From UBA1479 sp002706405 (lineage in GTDB: Bacteria > Pseudomonadota > Alphaproteobacteria > Rhodospirillales > Casp-alpha2): a stretch of 64,000 bases of DNA. The stretch lies in NCBI GenBank assembly GCA_963972255.1, contig CAXATO010000001.1:62001-126000 (forward strand), given 5' to 3'. Positions 9,197-16,723 of this stretch are shown here, one piece after another. A program made the translations under genes and the position numbers. The first letter of the stretch is position 1. The number at the start of each line of letters is the position of its first letter. A model generated the notes under the pieces. It was not told the DNA's origin, searched no databases, and saw nothing but the letters and a program-made list of their open reading frames with translations.

Positions 9197-9481
9197 ATGT
9201 TGATACGCACCGCGCGCGACCTGGGCGCCGTGATCCGCGACCACCGGCGGCGGTTGGGCCTGGGGCAGCAGGCCCTGGCCGACCGTATCGGCGTCAGCCG
9301 CCAATGGGTGGTGGAGGTGGAAAAGGGCAAGCCGCGGGCCGAGGTCGGCCTGATCCTGCGCGCGTTGGACGCACTGGGTGTCGCTCTGCTTCTGGGGGGG
9401 GGGACATCAGGGGCCGACGACCAAGATGGTGCTGCCACCGATATCGACGCCATCGTCGATGGCGCCCGGGGGGCGGGCTGA
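9197..9481 (+). CDS. hipB: HipB-like XRE antitoxin
   Basis: The product is 94 aa. A single XRE helix-turn-helix spans residues ~8-62 (LGAVIRDHRRRLGLGQQALA, then GVSRQWVVEVEKGK, the usual HipB form), followed by a short acidic tail. The ATG at 9197 follows GAAGGGGC. An in-frame ATG at 9161 would start inside the palindromic operator. The stop overlaps the hipA start by one base (TGATG), so the two are translationally coupled. In the family, HipB binds and neutralises HipA and represses the operon. Confidence 0.85.
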   Translation: MLIRTARDLGAVIRDHRRRLGLGQQALADRIGVSRQWVVEVEKGKPRAEVGLILRALDALGVALLLGGGTSGADDQDGAATDIDAIVDGARGAG

Positions 9482-10764
9482 TGGACTCCGAACTGGTCGC
9501 CCTGATGAACGGCCGGCGGATCGGCGAAGTCCGCCGCAATCGAAAAGGACGCCTTTCCTTCGTCTATGACGAGCCCTGGCGGCAAGGGCGCAACGCCTAT
9601 CCCCTGTCGCTTTCCATGCCGCTCGCCGCCGCTGAACACGGCCACAACGTGATCGAGACCTTCCTCTGGGGGCTGTTGCCGGATAACGACCGGGTGCTCG
9701 GCCGCTGGGCGCGCTGGTTCCAGGTCTCGGCGCGGAACGCCTTCGCGCTGTTGTCCCATGTGGGGGAGGATTGCGCCGGCGCGGTCCAGTTCGTGCCGCC
9801 GGCGCGCGTCGATGCCTGTACCAATGCCACGCCGGAACCCGTGACCTGGCTGTCGGACGGCGAGGTGGCCGGCCGTCTCAGGGCGCTGCGCGAGGATCAT
9901 GCCGCCTGGCGGGCCCCCCGCGACACGGGGCAGTTCAGCCTGGCCGGGGCGCAGCCCAAGACGGCGCTGCTGTTCGACGGCGGGCGCTGGGGCATTCCCT
10001 CGGGCCGCACGCCGACGACGCACATCCTGAAGCCGCCCACGGGTGAATTCGACGGCCATGCGGAGAACGAGCATTTTTGCCTGAAACTGGCGCGGCGTCT
10101 GGGCCTGCCCACGGCATCGACGCGGGTGATGCGGTTCGGCAACGAGACGGCGATTGTCGTCGAGCGTTACGACCGTCGGCGCCAGGGCGGCGATATCCTC
10201 CGCGTCCATCAGGAAGACATGTGTCAGGCCCTGGCCGTTCCGCCCACGCGGAAGTACGAGAACGAGGGCGGCCCCGGCGCGGCGGAGATCGTCGACCTGC
10301 TGCGCGCCGTCTCCGGCGCGCGCGAGGTGGATGTCGCCACCTTCATCGACGCGCTGATCCTCAACTGGCTGATCGCCGGCACGGACGCGCATGCCAAGAA
10401 CTATTCCCTCCTCATCGGTGCCGGCGGGCGGGCGCGCCTGGCCCCGCTTTACGACGTCGCCAGCGCGCTTCCTTACGACGACATGGATCAAAAGCGGTTG
10501 AAGCTCGCCATGCGCGTCGATGGCGAATACCGCCTTCGCGACATCGCCGCGCGGGATTGGAGGCGTCTTGCCGACCGTCTGGGGATTCCGGCGGACGGCA
10601 TGCTGGACCGCATCGGCGATCTTGCCGGCCAACTGCCCGATGCCGCGGCGGCGGTGCGGGACGAGATTGCCCAAGAAGGTTTGGCCCACGGCATCATCGA
10701 CCGGCTGGCGGAACGCATGGCGGCGCGCGCGGCCGAATGCGGCCGGATCGCCGCGCGGACCTGA
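9481..10764 (+). CDS. hipA: HipA-family Ser/Thr kinase toxin
   Basis: The product is 427 aa, the usual length for HipA. Diagnostic motifs are SLAGAQPK (the loop that binds ATP and is phosphorylated in known HipA), the catalytic loop GTDAHAKNYS with its Asp and Asn, and LAPLYDV, the metal-binding DFG-like segment. The N-terminal 'couple-hipA' domain is present (WGLLPDN). Known HipA kinases phosphorylate glutamyl-tRNA synthetase and cause dormancy; the target here is unknown. It is coupled to hipB upstream. All key residues are present, so the kinase looks intact. Confidence 0.9.
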   Translation: MDSELVALMNGRRIGEVRRNRKGRLSFVYDEPWRQGRNAYPLSLSMPLAAAEHGHNVIETFLWGLLPDNDRVLGRWARWFQVSARNAFALLSHVGEDCAGAVQFVPPARVDACTNATPEPVTWLSDGEVAGRLRALREDHAAWRAPRDTGQFSLAGAQPKTALLFDGGRWGIPSGRTPTTHILKPPTGEFDGHAENEHFCLKLARRLGLPTASTRVMRFGNETAIVVERYDRRRQGGDILRVHQEDMCQALAVPPTRKYENEGGPGAAEIVDLLRAVSGAREVDVATFIDALILNWLIAGTDAHAKNYSLLIGAGGRARLAPLYDVASALPYDDMDQKRLKLAMRVDGEYRLRDIAARDWRRLADRLGIPADGMLDRIGDLAGQLPDAAAAVRDEIAQEGLAHGIIDRLAERMAARAAECGRIAART

Positions 10765-10790
10765 CCGCGCCGGCCCGGCGCCGCGCCCGT

Positions 10791-10831
10791 CATTGAAATT
10801 CCGGACCTTGATGCCCCCCCGGTTGTACTAG
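10791..10831 (+). promoter_or_regulatory. 41-bp conserved upstream element, copy 2
   Basis: This matches the element at 8025-8065 at 36 of 41 positions, including the run of seven C and the GGTTGT that follows. It lies 70 bases before the next secreted-protein gene and shortly after the hipA stop. Confidence 0.6.
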
Positions 10832-10900
10832 CCTTCGTCCCGACGACGCGGGGTTCCCCCGCGGTAAGGACCAAACCAACGGACGGGGGGACTGCCGACC

Positions 10901-11431
10901 ATGAATTGGACGAAGACCGTGTGCGTGGGCATCGCCTTCGCGGCGCTGGTGGTGGGCGCGGGCCCTATCCATGCCGGGGACCGGTTCCAGAGACTCGAAA
11001 CCAAAACCATCCCGTTCGTCGAGGCCTTGGCGCTGACCACGAACCGCAAGATCGGCGCCATATTCGCCTGGCCCTCGGCCAACATCTTCCATGACGTGGT
11101 GGTCGATTTCGTGGGCGGGCCCGATTACGAGGACGCTTCGGGCACCGGCGACCGGCCGCAGGTGTCACCCGGGGAACTAGAAGCCATGATGCGCTTCGCC
11201 CGCAACCCGTGGGACGACGACGCCACGGTGATCCTGAAGGACGGCGCGGTGATCGGCATCGCCGTGCCGCGCAGCACGGGCTTCGTCGATTTCGACACGG
11301 TGAAGAACAGCTACACCTTCGAGGGCAACGCCGAGGGCGGCGGCGGTGGCGATGGTGGCGGCGGAGGTGGCTCCGGCGGGTCTGGCGGCTCCGGATCGGG
11401 AGGTGCCGGCGGCGACGGCGGTGGCAAGTAG
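10901..11431 (+). CDS. Secreted protein with long Gly/Ser-rich tail
   Basis: The product is 176 aa. It has a Sec signal peptide (MNWTKT, hydrophobic core, cleavage near IHA). A globular part of ~115 residues (FVEALALTTNRKIGAIFAWPS, then a region around NPWDDDATVILKDG) is followed by a tail of ~35 residues made almost only of Gly, Ser, Ala and Asp. It shares no clear similarity with the secreted protein at 8151 except the Gly-rich tail and the upstream element. I do not recognise the family. A role at the cell surface or in the envelope is likely from the signal peptide. Confidence 0.65.
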   Translation: MNWTKTVCVGIAFAALVVGAGPIHAGDRFQRLETKTIPFVEALALTTNRKIGAIFAWPSANIFHDVVVDFVGGPDYEDASGTGDRPQVSPGELEAMMRFARNPWDDDATVILKDGAVIGIAVPRSTGFVDFDTVKNSYTFEGNAEGGGGGDGGGGGGSGGSGGSGSGGAGGDGGGK

Positions 11432-11502
11432 CCCGAGCCTAACATTGCTCAATATGCGGGGCTGCGGGCGGCGGTCTTCTGTCCCCCGCCCGCAGTTCGC
11501 GA

Positions 11503-11913
11503 TTACATCTCCATGCCGCGCGATCTGCGCTGTTGCTGGATGGGCTTGCGTTGCGCCTGCTGTTGGGGCGGGGCCAACTTGGCCTGCAGGTCCTTGATCT
11601 GGACATGGGCGGCGGCGAGGGCCGGGCCGCGGCCGCCATCACCGCTGCCGGTGCCGGTGTCTGATTTCGCCGATGCGGTTGCCCCGCCGATGCGCCGCGC
11701 GATCTCGGTGGCGAGCGCGTTCAGTCCGTCCTCGAGCTGGCGCAGGTCGTACTGCATTTCGTAATAGACCCTTTGGCGGAAGGCGGCGATCGCGGTGTTG
11801 CCGTGAAGGCGGACGAGTACGTCCGGTGCCAGGTCCTCGAGGTGAATGCGGTTTTCCGGTTTGATCTGGGCCGTCGGCATCATGACGATGAACGAATTTT
11901 CCGTGATGGACAT
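11503..11913 (-). CDS. Hypothetical protein, last gene of the mobilisation run
   Basis: The product is 136 aa. The N-terminal half is helical (RQRVYYEMQYDLRQLEDGLN), then a Gly/Ser/Asp linker, then a Gln- and Arg-rich C-terminus (QQQAQRKP, QQQRRSRG) that could bind nucleic acid. It follows the ParA-like gene by 29 bases on the same strand. I do not recognise the family. Confidence 0.55.
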   Translation of the reverse strand: MSITENSFIVMMPTAQIKPENRIHLEDLAPDVLVRLHGNTAIAAFRQRVYYEMQYDLRQLEDGLNALATEIARRIGGATASAKSDTGTGSGDGGRGPALAAAHVQIKDLQAKLAPPQQQAQRKPIQQQRRSRGMEM

Positions 11914-11942
11914 GGTCGGGTTCCTTTCCTTGGTTTGGGGGG

Positions 11943-12773
11943 TTAAGCGGGCAGGGAGACGTCGCCGCCCTGGTCGCGGGGGTTGTCGGGGGTAAGGCCG
12001 AGGGAGTTCAGCATGCGGAGCGACTCAAGCGCCCATTGCAGGAAATCGACCTGCGCGCCGGCGGCCTCGAAGGGATTGAGTCCGAACTTCTTTTCCATGT
12101 CGGATGGGTCCATTTCGGCGACGTCCGCCATGTTGAGGTAAAGCCGTTCGATGAACGGCCAGAGGGCGCTGGTGCATTTCCGGAGGCGGCCGATCCGAAG
12201 ACCGTGCTCCTCCTTCATGCGCTGCAGGCGGGTGAAGTCCTCGTTGGTGCCGTAGGTGTCGAAGCCGCCGAACGCTTCGTTCAGTAGCAGGACACGGCGG
12301 GTGATTTGCAGGTTTCCGCCCTCCGAAATGGACCGCTCGAGCAGGTGCAGGGCATCCTCGAGGGCCTGCGCCTGGGCCTGGGTCGGAACGACAAGGGTGA
12401 CGGGCGGCGCCTTCCGTTGCGCCAGGACGGACCCGGCATTGCGTGCGGCCGCCCAGGCGAAGATGGAATCGATGACATTGGCACCCACGTCGATGACCGC
12501 GCCGCCATTCAGAAGCTCCTTCCCCACCGCATCCCAGTGGGCGAGCATCGCCTTGGAATCGGACCGCAGGGATTTTTCGTCCGGCGAGACGCGAATTTCG
12601 CGGACGCGTTTGCAGAACTTTCCGAACTTGGACTTGCTTCCCTCGCCGATACTGTCGATGGCGATCCGCCGGGGCTCGAGCCCGCCGACCTCCATCCCCC
12701 AGATCATCAACTGTGCGGCGACGGTCTTGCCTTGGCCGCCGGTACGGTTGGCGACGATGATGGCCTCACTCAT
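11943..12773 (-). CDS. ParA/MinD-like P-loop ATPase of the mobilisation run
   Basis: The product is about 276 aa. A P-loop near the N-terminus reads NRTGGQGKTVAAQL. This is the ParA/MinD pattern with the usual first Lys of KGGxGKT replaced by Thr, so the deviant Walker A motif is altered. A second hydrophobic strand with Asp (GAVIDVGANVIDS) fits Walker B. I chose the ATG at 12773 (MSEAIIVAN), which has AAAGGA just upstream; the longer frame from 12791 would place that AAAGGA inside the gene. Neighbours suggest a role in plasmid-type transfer, similar in concept to VirC1/TraL ATPases. The exact role is inferred. Confidence 0.65.
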   Translation of the reverse strand: MSEAIIVANRTGGQGKTVAAQLMIWGMEVGGLEPRRIAIDSIGEGSKSKFGKFCKRVREIRVSPDEKSLRSDSKAMLAHWDAVGKELLNGGAVIDVGANVIDSIFAWAAARNAGSVLAQRKAPPVTLVVPTQAQAQALEDALHLLERSISEGGNLQITRRVLLLNEAFGGFDTYGTNEDFTRLQRMKEEHGLRIGRLRKCTSALWPFIERLYLNMADVAEMDPSDMEKKFGLNPFEAAGAQVDFLQWALESLRMLNSLGLTPDNPRDQGGDVSLPA

Positions 12774-12800
12774 GGTCTTGTTTCCTTTCATGTGTTTGGG

Positions 12801-13211
12801 TCAGTCGATGAGGTCCGCCAGCCCACGCGGGCGAGGGCGGTCGTTGGATTGATGGATCGGCTCGGCTCTGGACATCGTCTCGGTCTTCTTTGCTTCGGTT
12901 GATGGCGGTGTGGTGATCGGTTTGGGCGTTCCGACGTGGGTGCCGCGGAAATCCAGTTTCGGCCTTGTCGAGGCGATGAGGGAGCGGAGCTGGCCCGCCG
13001 TCACGGGTTTGCCGTTTGGCCAGCGCAACCCCTCGGCGAGAAGGATCTCGGCGACCTGGCGCCAGCCCCCCGCTACGCCGCGCAGCTCGATGAGCGCGTC
13101 CCGGTTCAGCCGCACGAACTTCCCCACCGACGTTCTGATCGCGGTCTCCCGTTCGGCTTCTGCCGCCGCGACGGCGGCCCGATGCAGGCGCTCGATAAGT
13201 GACGCGGTCAT
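12801..13211 (-). CDS. Hypothetical protein of the mobilisation run
   Basis: The product is 136 aa. A helical N-terminus rich in Ala, Glu and Arg is followed by a compact segment GGWRQVAEILLAEGLRWPNG and a basic stretch. This resembles a small winged-helix or DNA-binding module. The C-terminal third is Pro/Thr-rich and probably disordered. It overlaps the preceding small frame by 4 bases (ATGA) and lies upstream of the ParA-like gene, so it is part of the leftward operon. The family is not recognised. Confidence 0.55.
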   Translation of the reverse strand: MTASLIERLHRAAVAAAEAERETAIRTSVGKFVRLNRDALIELRGVAGGWRQVAEILLAEGLRWPNGKPVTAGQLRSLIASTRPKLDFRGTHVGTPKPITTPPSTEAKKTETMSRAEPIHQSNDRPRPRGLADLID

Positions 13212-13435
13212 GCGGCGCCTCGTTTATCTGGCGCGGGACGGAGGACTGCATCGAATGCATTCGATGCGGTCCTCGTTGCGAAAGGCGCTGTGGCTTCCGC
13301 TGCGAAAACTGCTGCGGTCCGCGCTTCGGCGCATGCTGCGAACTTCGCTGCGCAGCGCTGACGGAAAGGTGACCAGGGACATGCACCGTAACGTCGGACA
13401 ATTCCGCGCTTGATCGGAAGGATGGCCGGCGGCAT
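13208..13435 (-). CDS. Possible small Ala-rich protein between relaxase and downstream gene
   Basis: The frame of 75 codons begins one base after the relaxase stop and overlaps the next start by ATGA. That spacing is what a real operon gene would show. The product is Ala-rich, with a loosely repeated FAA/FAT pattern (AAKFAACAEARTAAVFAAEA). The DNA itself is a degenerate repeat and holds a 20-bp perfect palindrome, so it could equally be a DNA site with an accidental frame. Confidence 0.35.
   Translation of the reverse strand: MPPAILPIKRGIVRRYGACPWSPFRQRCAAKFAACAEARTAAVFAAEATAPFATRTASNAFDAVLRPAPDKRGAA
13248..13267. repeat. 20-bp perfect palindrome, candidate transfer or binding site
   Basis: GCATCGAATGCATTCGATGC reads the same on both strands. 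It sits in a degenerate repeat region (TTCGCAGC-like units, about 13270-13375) directly downstream of the relaxase gene. A role as a relaxosome or partition binding site is inferred. Confidence 0.5.
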
Positions 13436-13436
13436 G

Positions 13437-14123
13437 TCAAAGCTCCATCCCGCGCGACTTCACGCGCTGCCGGCGGCGTTTCTTGCGGATCTCCCGGGGG
13501 GCATGTTGGGGCGGTTCCGGCTGTGCCGGAGCCAGAGTTCTGTCCGCATCGTTCTCTCGTGTCGACGAGGTTTCGGCGTTCTGTTCTTGTGGCTGGGGAA
13601 TATCCATGTCTCGGGAAAGAGTGAGGTCGATCTCCTGCCGCACCTGAAGCGCTACCGCCTTGAGGCGTTCGCGCAGGCAATGCTGGGGGACGGACTTTCC
13701 GGTTTCGGGCGAGGGCAGGGCGATGACGGCATGAAGGTGCTGCGCCTTGTCGCGTCCGTGACCGGCGCCATGGAAAACGGCGAGTGCGATGCGGTCCTCG
13801 GCGCCGATGGCGCGCATGGCGCGGGTAAGGGTCGTGAGACAATCTTGCCGGGACTGCGCCGGACCGCATCGTTCGGCATGATCGGGAGCGGGCGAAATGA
13901 CGAGATGGAGTGCTCGGTTCTTGAGGCCAGGACGAGAGTTGGCGCAGGCGGTAACGACCGCCATTGCGTCGGGCAGGGGGATGTCGCCGACGCCCGTGAG
14001 CCCCGCGTTCAGAAGATATGCCTGGCCCGCGACTTCGTCGGCGCGGTCAAGGTAACGTCCGCTGCGCGTGACGTAGGCCAGGACGCGGCCCACGGTGCCG
14101 AGGCGGCGTTCACGAATGATCAT
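13437..14123 (-). CDS. Small MOBP-type relaxase-like protein
   Basis: The product is 228 aa. The pattern matches the relaxase/mobilisation nuclease domain. An early VLAYVTRSGRY carries the candidate catalytic Tyr, LHLVISPAP fits motif II, and FHGAGHGRDKAQHLHAVI supplies the His residues of motif III (H...H...H-L-H). It has only the relaxase domain and lacks the helicase or primase tails of large relaxases. The C-terminal 70 residues are polar and then strongly basic (KKRRRQRVKSR). It overlaps the ribbon-helix-helix gene by 14 bases. It probably nicks the oriT of this element; the exact MOB class is uncertain. Confidence 0.65.
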   Translation of the reverse strand: MIIRERRLGTVGRVLAYVTRSGRYLDRADEVAGQAYLLNAGLTGVGDIPLPDAMAVVTACANSRPGLKNRALHLVISPAPDHAERCGPAQSRQDCLTTLTRAMRAIGAEDRIALAVFHGAGHGRDKAQHLHAVIALPSPETGKSVPQHCLRERLKAVALQVRQEIDLTLSRDMDIPQPQEQNAETSSTRENDADRTLAPAQPEPPQHAPREIRKKRRRQRVKSRGMEL

Positions 14124-14568
14124 CGTCGCGTCCTTGGCTGGTGTTCAGGATATGGAGGATCAGATCGTTCGAAGGCGGCGTCTGAACGACGGACGTCAGG
14201 CCGGGATCGGTCGGTTGGACGGGAAGGGGATTGTCTCCGGCCTTCGGTGTGGCGCCTGCCCTGACGAGTGTCAGCGCGGTTCGGCACAGCAGCCGAAGAT
14301 CGTCTTCCACCGCCGGCGGCAGGGAAGGGGAATGTTCGGCGAGCAGCCCGTGGACGGCGCGGAGAAGGACCACGGCGTGCAGCAAGGGCGAGCAACGCGT
14401 TCCGCTCGATCCCGGGGCGCCGGCGCGGCCCCGTCGGGTCCGCGCCGGCATGATGCCGCTGAGCAAGTATTCCGCCGCGCCGGAGTGAGTCAGCCCGTGT
14501 CGCCGGGCGGCGTCATCAACTCGGGCGAGCGCCCGCGGGCTGAGCCGAAAGCTGACTTTCGTCCGCAT
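14110..14568 (-). CDS. Ribbon-helix-helix mobilisation accessory protein (MobC-like)
   Basis: The product is 152 aa. The N-terminal ~45 residues look like a ribbon-helix-helix DNA-binding unit: a strand TKVSFRLSP, then two helices (ALARVDDAARRHGL and SGAAEYLLSG). A helical region of unknown role follows. MobC-type proteins bind oriT and help the relaxase. The gene overlaps the relaxase gene and follows the AlpA-like gene by 4 bases. Confidence 0.65.
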   Translation of the reverse strand: MRTKVSFRLSPRALARVDDAARRHGLTHSGAAEYLLSGIMPARTRRGRAGAPGSSGTRCSPLLHAVVLLRAVHGLLAEHSPSLPPAVEDDLRLLCRTALTLVRAGATPKAGDNPLPVQPTDPGLTSVVQTPPSNDLILHILNTSQGRDDDHS

Positions 14569-14572
14569 GGTC

Positions 14573-14812
14573 TCAGCCCGACGTCGAGGTACGCATGCAC
14601 TTGGCCCGGAACCGTTTCAGCTCCGACAGGAGATAATAGACCTTGCGCCCGATCTTCAAATAACGGGGTCCATCGGACCATCGGACCCGCCAAGTCGCGA
14701 GCGTCGACGGCGCCTGCCCCAGATACGCGGCCGCTTCTTTTGTCGTCAGAAGCGGGTCGTCATCGTAGGTGGGTAGGATGACGGGAAGGTTGTCGTGTTC
14801 GAAATCGTCCAT
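14573..14812 (-). CDS. AlpA-like helix-turn-helix (excisionase-type) protein
   Basis: The product is 79 aa. The core reads LLTTKEAAAYLGQAPSTLATWR, then GPRYLKIGRKVYYLLSEL. This is the MerR-like 'HTH_17' fold of AlpA and excisionases. It is the first gene of the leftward mobilisation operon and may control that operon or act as a recombination directionality factor for the integrase near 28 kb. Confidence 0.75.
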   Translation of the reverse strand: MDDFEHDNLPVILPTYDDDPLLTTKEAAAYLGQAPSTLATWRVRWSDGPRYLKIGRKVYYLLSELKRFRAKCMRTSTSG

Positions 14813-14916
14813 GTCGGCCTCCGTTTGTTGACGATGGCAGGAGCATGGGCGGTGATGTCAGAGTGCGCGTAGATGGAAGAGTCAGAAAAAGGATAACTAT
14901 CAGAAAATAAAGAAAA

Positions 14917-15846
14917 TTATAGCCTCTTCTGCACTGGGAAATCTTTGCGCGTAACTAGGTGTTTTTGGTTTTTCAATCGAATAGTTTCTTCGAATGCCAG
15001 TCGAAGCCATTCGCGCAGTGTTGAAGGATTGATATCCTCGCGATGTGCTTTATGGATGTAGTCTGCGAGCGCACTCGCGTTGCGTTTCCAAGTCGGATCG
15101 GATTTGGCCAATGGGACGAGGGCTTTGCCGAGGGATTTTGCGAAGTGCCTGCGTTCCCCTGACAGGTCTGTCTTGTCGATGATATTCAGAATTCGTGGAG
15201 ATACGCGTCGATCGATGACTGCGTTTCTCGCGCCATTACATTGTCTTCTTCTATTGTGATGCCAAGACCACGACAGCCTTGGGTTAGCTTCAATTTCAGA
15301 GAGCATCTTGGGTTCCTCGCCATAGACCTCTTTGACCCATCGGGAAAAATCATTCTTATCTATGCGGAGGGCGTTAAGGAAGGAGAGTAAGCTTTCGCGG
15401 TTGCGAACTTGCGCCAAGATGGCAGCACAGATGTCGTATGCTTCTTCAGGTGCTAGTGCGTTCAGATCGCCAATCTGCATCTTGTAGAAGCCGAGTGGTT
15501 TTGGAAGCGTCCGGCATGCAGACAACCAATCGAACAGAGTTCTGCGAGTAACTGCATGCAACATATGAAAGAGCGGACTTGAAGGGCTCTTGCGCCCGGA
15601 GAAGTGCCTATGATTGGCAGCAACTGTTAGGTCGAACATATCAATACCAATGAAGTCAGGGCCGTCTTCATGATCGAAGTATCCCGACAATACAGAGCCG
15701 AAAAACCTAGCGATGGTATCGTCAAACGACGCGTACCGACCTTCGGCGAACCGCTTTAGAAGCGGAAAAACGGATAGGGAGGTGTGTCTGGATCGGCGGC
15801 GCGGCTTCGGTTGATTATTCCAAGTGTTTTGGGGCGTGTCGGTCAT
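14917..15846 (-). CDS. Hypothetical 309-aa protein under the shared palindrome box
   Basis: The N-terminus is basic and polar (PKPRRRSRHTS). The rest is mixed helical, with several Trp/His/Arg clusters (SWSWHHNRRRQ). No catalytic motif or known domain is visible to me. A promoter on this strand (TTGATG, 17 bases, TAAATT) lies upstream and contains the palindrome at 15897-15909. That palindrome matches boxes beside the XRE gene at 5.9 kb. The gene is therefore probably co-regulated with the PcfJ-like gene. Confidence 0.6.
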   Translation of the reverse strand: MTDTPQNTWNNQPKPRRRSRHTSLSVFPLLKRFAEGRYASFDDTIARFFGSVLSGYFDHEDGPDFIGIDMFDLTVAANHRHFSGRKSPSSPLFHMLHAVTRRTLFDWLSACRTLPKPLGFYKMQIGDLNALAPEEAYDICAAILAQVRNRESLLSFLNALRIDKNDFSRWVKEVYGEEPKMLSEIEANPRLSWSWHHNRRRQCNGARNAVIDRRVSPRILNIIDKTDLSGERRHFAKSLGKALVPLAKSDPTWKRNASALADYIHKAHREDINPSTLREWLRLAFEETIRLKNQKHLVTRKDFPVQKRL

Positions 15847-15896
15847 CGGTTTATCCTTGGGTGCGTCAAGCTATCAAGGAAAAATTTAACAAAATA

Positions 15897-15909
15897 GATG
15901 CTTAGCATC
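15897..15909. promoter_or_regulatory. TGCTTAGCA palindrome in the promoter of the 309-aa gene
   Basis: GATGCTTAGCATC is a 13-bp palindrome. Read on the minus strand, its core TGCTAAGCATC is identical to the box at 6015-6025. It overlaps the -35 element and spacer of the leftward promoter, the position expected for a repressor site. Confidence 0.6.
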
Positions 15910-16455
15910 AAATAATATTTTTTATCTAAACATTCGACACCTTACCTCGGCGGCCACCGAGCCAAACGTCGCCTGCCTTCGATCATTGATTTTTCCCCTC
16001 GAACCCAAAAGTTTGAGTTTGATGACTCATACCCTGCTCCGCGTTGTCCGGGATTGCTGGCGTTGGAGCCAGAGATTGCAAGGCCCATCCCTCCGCCCCA
16101 AAGGAACAAGTCCAAGATTGCCGGGCATATCTGGAGAATGAGGGCTCGCGCTTACCTTGCTTACTCGGCCAAATTCGCTCATCGGTCGTCGTTCCTGATC
16201 CCCTCTGCATGACCAAATTTCTCACGCTTCCGGTCCATCATAAGGAACTAGGCAGCGTATGATTTTGGGCCCCTAATCGAAGGCTGCTTCGCCAAATCCT
16301 TGGCGCGATTCCTGGAAAGGGCGTTCTTAATGAAAGTTTTGAAATAGAGTTTGGGCAATACGGAAAATCAATCTAAATCGTGTCGAAGAAATTATGTGAT
16401 GAAAGCCCACTTTTCTTAGAACGAGAATGCGCACGTGCATTCATATGAGGCCATG
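15910..16455. other. Stretch without a recognisable gene
   Basis: Short open frames occur on both strands here (for example 80 codons at 15983-16225 on the minus strand) but show no known motif, no convincing ribosome-binding site and no codon pattern I trust. It is probably decayed mobile DNA between the mobilisation module and the IS3 scar. Confidence 0.4.
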
Positions 16456-16459
16456 TTTG

Positions 16460-16625
16460 TCCAACCATGTCGGGGGCTACGACTTTGTCATAGACCTGAC
16501 ACATGACAGCAAGCCATTCCGAATGCTGACGGCCATTGATGAATATACCCGTTGGTGGATGGCGATTCACGTGGAAGGGAAACTCAAGAGCGGCAAAGTC
16601 TTGTATCGCCTGACAGCAAGTTACT
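16460..16625 (+). pseudogene. IS3-family transposase (OrfB) fragment
   Basis: The translated stretch contains GYDFVIDLTHDSKPFRMLT and IDEYTR, then a helix-like KLKSGKVLYRLTASYL. This is the start of the DDE integrase core of IS3-type transposases, with the first catalytic Asp in 'VIDLTHD'. Both sides are missing and only ~55 codons remain. It marks a scar of an old insertion between two island modules. Confidence 0.75.
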
Positions 16626-16723
16626 TGTCTCCGAAGTTTCTCGTCCTCCGTAGCATGATCCCCCTGGCAGGTCGAACCTGCGTGCGAGGGTACTTAGCTA
16701 TCTTTTCGAGCCAGCAACGTACA

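Noticed and set aside
9118..10689. 523-codon minus-strand frame over hipA
   Set aside because: Antisense shadow; HipA kinase motifs lie on the plus strand.
11943..12791. Using the upstream ATG at 12791 for the ParA-like gene
   Set aside because: The AAAGGA that serves the ATG at 12773 would be inside the coding region, and the extra residues carry no conserved content.
12766..13869. 367-codon minus-strand frame with Gln/Arg/Pro repeats
   Set aside because: It overlaps two coupled operon genes in another frame; its repeats come from the degenerate DNA repeat near 13.3 kb.
16640..16720. tRNA-like T-arm (minus strand GCAGG-TTCGA-CCTGC)
   Set aside because: The loop is five bases instead of seven and no other arm can be found around it.
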